A stretch of 7,675 bases of DNA from positions 1-7,675 of the forward strand of contig CAMGDO010000034.1 in the NCBI GenBank assembly GCA_946042585.1, in the 5' to 3' direction. Below are positions 5,743 through 7,675 of this stretch, piece after piece. This DNA is from an uncultured Clostridia bacterium (lineage in GTDB: Bacteria > Bacillota > Clostridia > Christensenellales > Aristaeellaceae). Under the pieces are notes generated by a model that was not told the DNA's origin, did no database searches, and saw only the letters and a list, made by a program, of their open reading frames with translations. The stretch's first letter is position 1. Each line of letters opens with the position of its first letter. The position numbers were made by a program, and so were the translations under genes.

Positions 5743-7508
5743 GCAAGGCAAAGCAGAAGGCCGAACGCGGCACGCTGAAAAAGGTGCTGCAGTATCTGCG
5801 GCCGTATTGGGCGCTGGTGGCAATGTCTATTTTGCTGTCCGCCGTCACGGTGGCGCTGACGCTGTATGTGCCGGTGCTGATTGGCAAGGCCATCGATATG
5901 ATCGTGGGAAAAGGCAATGTGCAGCTTGAGGCCATTGTGAAGCTCATGCTCAAGGTGGGCGTGATGGTGGCGGCAACCGGCGCTGTGCAGTGGGTTGTCA
6001 ACAGCATCAACAACCGGATTACCTATCAGGTGGTGCGCGATGTGCGCGCGCAGGCATTCAGACGGCTGCAGATTCTGCCGCTGAGCTATATCGATTCGCA
6101 TCCCGCGGGCGAGATTGTCAGCCGTGTGATCGCGGATGTGGATCAGTTCGCGGACGGTTTGCTGCTGGGCTTCACGCAGATGTTCACCGGCGTGGTGACG
6201 ATTCTGGGCACGCTGATCTTCATGCTCAGCATACGGCCGGCCATTGCACTGCTGGTGGTGGTGCTCACGCCCTTGTCCTTTGTGGTGGCGCGTTTTGTGG
6301 CCACGCATACATACAGCATGTTCAAGGTGCAGAGCGAGACCCGCGGCGAGCAGACGGCCTTTATGGACGAAATGATCGGCAATCAGAAGGTCGTCAAGGC
6401 GTTTGGCCATGAACAGCAGAACATGGAGCGGTTTGACGAAATCAATGAACGGCTGGAAAAATGCTCGCTGAAGGCTATATTCTTTTCATCCATCACCAAC
6501 CCCTGCACGCGCTTCGTCAACAGCGTGGTGTACGCGGCGGTGGCGCTGGGCGGCGCGCTGGTGTGCGTGGCAACGGCGGGAACGGCGGCGCCCTTCACGG
6601 TGGGCAGCCTGTCGGCGCTTTTGTCCTATGCTAATCAGTACACCAAGCCCTTTAATGAAATCTCCGGCGTGATCACCGAGCTGCAGAACGCTCTGGCCTG
6701 CGCTTCGCGCATTTTCCGCCTGATTGCAGAGGAGCCGCAGACGCCCGACGATCCGGACGCCAGGACGCTTGAGAATGCGAAGGGACAGGTGCATCTGGAA
6801 CATGTGAGCTTCTCCTATGTGCCGGAGAAGAAGCTGCTGGAAAACCTGAATCTGACGGTGCAGCCCGGTCAGCATGTGGCCATTGTGGGGCCGACGGGCT
6901 GCGGCAAGACCACGCTGATCAATCTATTGATGCGCTTTTATGATGTCAATCGCGGCGCCATTCTGGTGGATGGCACGGACATTCGCCAGATGAAGCGCCG
7001 CAGCCTGCGCGCTGCCTTTGGCATGGTGCTGCAGGAAACGTGGCTGAAGGCGGGCACCATCCGCGAAAACATTGTGATGGGCAAGCCGGACGCGACGGAT
7101 GAAGAGGTGATTGCCGCAGCCAAAGCGTCGCATGCCCACAGCTTCATCAAGCGCCTGCCGCAGGGCTATGATACGGTGATTGGCGAGGATGGCGGCAGCC
7201 TTTCGCAGGGACAAAAGCAGCTTCTGTGCATCACGCGCATTATGCTGTGCCTGCCGCCCATGCTGATTCTGGACGAAGCAACTTCTTCGATCGATACGCG
7301 CACGGAGCTGCGCATTCAGAAGGCCTTTGCCACCATGATGCAGGGGCGCACCACCTTTATCGTGGCACACCGCCTGTCCACCATCCGCGAGGCGGACGTG
7401 ATTCTGGTGATGCGCGACGGCAATATTATCGAGCAGGGCAATCACGAGGAGCTGCTGAAAAAGAACGGCTTCTATGCCAGGCTGTACAACAGCCAGTTCG
7501 CCGCGTAA
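5739..7508 (+). CDS. Heterodimeric ABC exporter, catalytically competent half-transporter (BmrD/LmrD-like)
   Basis: This is the partner half-transporter, 589 residues. A basic N-terminus (MSKAKQKAERG) precedes six membrane helices (about 22-325), including the coupling-region sequences SYIDSHPAGEIVSRVIADVD (116-135) and TAFMDEMIGNQKVVKAFGHE (206-225). The ATPase domain (about 350-589) has A-loop Y360, Walker A GPTGCGKTT (384-392), Q-loop Q432, Walker B MLILDE with catalytic E513, D-loop SSID (516-519) and H-loop H544 (VAHRLST). Its signature motif is LSQGQ (488-492) instead of LSGGQ. Paired with the upstream subunit, its own Walker motifs plus the partner's LSGGQ make the active ATP site, while its LSQGQ faces the partner's Asp/Gln site. 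This complementarity argues that the two proteins form one exporter. Expression is coupled through the four-base ATGA overlap. The exported compound is unknown. Confidence 0.95.
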   Translation: MSKAKQKAERGTLKKVLQYLRPYWALVAMSILLSAVTVALTLYVPVLIGKAIDMIVGKGNVQLEAIVKLMLKVGVMVAATGAVQWVVNSINNRITYQVVRDVRAQAFRRLQILPLSYIDSHPAGEIVSRVIADVDQFADGLLLGFTQMFTGVVTILGTLIFMLSIRPAIALLVVVLTPLSFVVARFVATHTYSMFKVQSETRGEQTAFMDEMIGNQKVVKAFGHEQQNMERFDEINERLEKCSLKAIFFSSITNPCTRFVNSVVYAAVALGGALVCVATAGTAAPFTVGSLSALLSYANQYTKPFNEISGVITELQNALACASRIFRLIAEEPQTPDDPDARTLENAKGQVHLEHVSFSYVPEKKLLENLNLTVQPGQHVAIVGPTGCGKTTLINLLMRFYDVNRGAILVDGTDIRQMKRRSLRAAFGMVLQETWLKAGTIRENIVMGKPDATDEEVIAAAKASHAHSFIKRLPQGYDTVIGEDGGSLSQGQKQLLCITRIMLCLPPMLILDEATSSIDTRTELRIQKAFATMMQGRTTFIVAHRLSTIREADVILVMRDGNIIEQGNHEELLKKNGFYARLYNSQFAA

Positions 7509-7569
7509 AGAGCGTCCCATACGGAATAACGCCTAAGCGACAGGGGTTTATCGGACAGAAAACAAATAA

Positions 7570-7594
7570 AGGCGTGACTGCGAACGTCACGCCT
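7570..7594 (-). terminator. Minus-strand intrinsic terminator, for a convergent gene beyond the window
   Basis: A nine-base-pair stem (AGGCGTGAC with GTCACGCCT) closes a seven-base loop. Read on the minus strand it is followed by TTATTTGTTTTC, a T-rich tail; on the plus strand nothing T-rich follows. It therefore most likely ends a transcript arriving from the right-hand side. Confidence 0.65.
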
Positions 7595-7633
7595 CAGAAT
7601 ACCAACAAAGCAGGCACACGGTTGCCGGGATGC

Positions 7634-7664
7634 AATGAAGGGGCGCAGCCCCTTCATTTTTATT
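7634..7664 (+). terminator. Rho-independent terminator of the ABC exporter operon
   Basis: The plus strand has a perfect 11-base-pair stem (AATGAAGGGGC with GCCCCTTCATT) around a GCA loop, followed by TTTATT. It lies about 125 bases after the stop codon of the second ABC subunit. The stem is strong and G/C rich at the loop side, and the T tract is on the plus strand only. Confidence 0.82.
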
Positions 7665-7675
7665 CCGCAGAACCG

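Noticed and set aside
3865..5823. A 652-codon open frame on the minus strand opposite the first ABC exporter gene
   Set aside because: It is rich in His, Gln, Arg and Ala and resembles no protein family. It exactly mirrors a well-supported gene and overlaps both divergent promoters. Long antisense frames are expected opposite GC-rich coding sequence.

Overview
The window looks like a contig end from a fairly GC-rich Gram-positive-type bacterium, most likely a Clostridia-like member of the Bacillota. The pointers are a LytR-CpsA-Psr wall phosphotransferase, strong GGAGG-type ribosome binding sites, sigma-A-type promoters, TTG and GTG starts, and a BmrCD/LmrCD-style paired ABC exporter. No species can be named from the sequence alone. 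The first 44 bases are not genomic: they match the Illumina Nextera read-1 adapter preceded by what looks like an i5 index, so the first gene is cut by library chemistry rather than by biology.

Layout. Positions 45-1429 (minus strand) hold a polar amino-acid ABC uptake module: a secreted solute-binding protein followed by its permease, which is truncated at the contig end; the ATPase would be expected beyond it. The module has its own near-perfect TTGACA-N17-TATGAT promoter, ARG-box-like A/T palindromes upstream, and a strong hairpin between the two genes. Positions 1621-3817 (minus strand) form a second operon: a cation diffusion facilitator with manganese-type metal-site residues, overlapping by 8 bases a LytR-CpsA-Psr protein, and ended by an intrinsic terminator. 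Positions 3818-4005 are a divergent promoter region. Positions 4006-7508 (plus strand) encode two half-transporters with a 4-base ATGA overlap, forming a heterodimeric ABC exporter with one consensus and one degenerate ATP site. Positions 7509-7675 contain two hairpin terminators facing opposite ways, which suggests a convergent gene just beyond the window.

How the genes work together. The binding protein and permease should import an amino acid; the operator-like sites hint at arginine-type control, but this is inference. The CDF exporter and the LCP protein are translationally linked. The two ABC subunits should make one exporter of unknown substrate. No gene here forms a clearly undescribed system. 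The points most worth a second look are the regulatory palindromes, the intercistronic hairpin, the missing lipobox on the binding protein, the CDF-LCP coupling and the asymmetric ABC pair.
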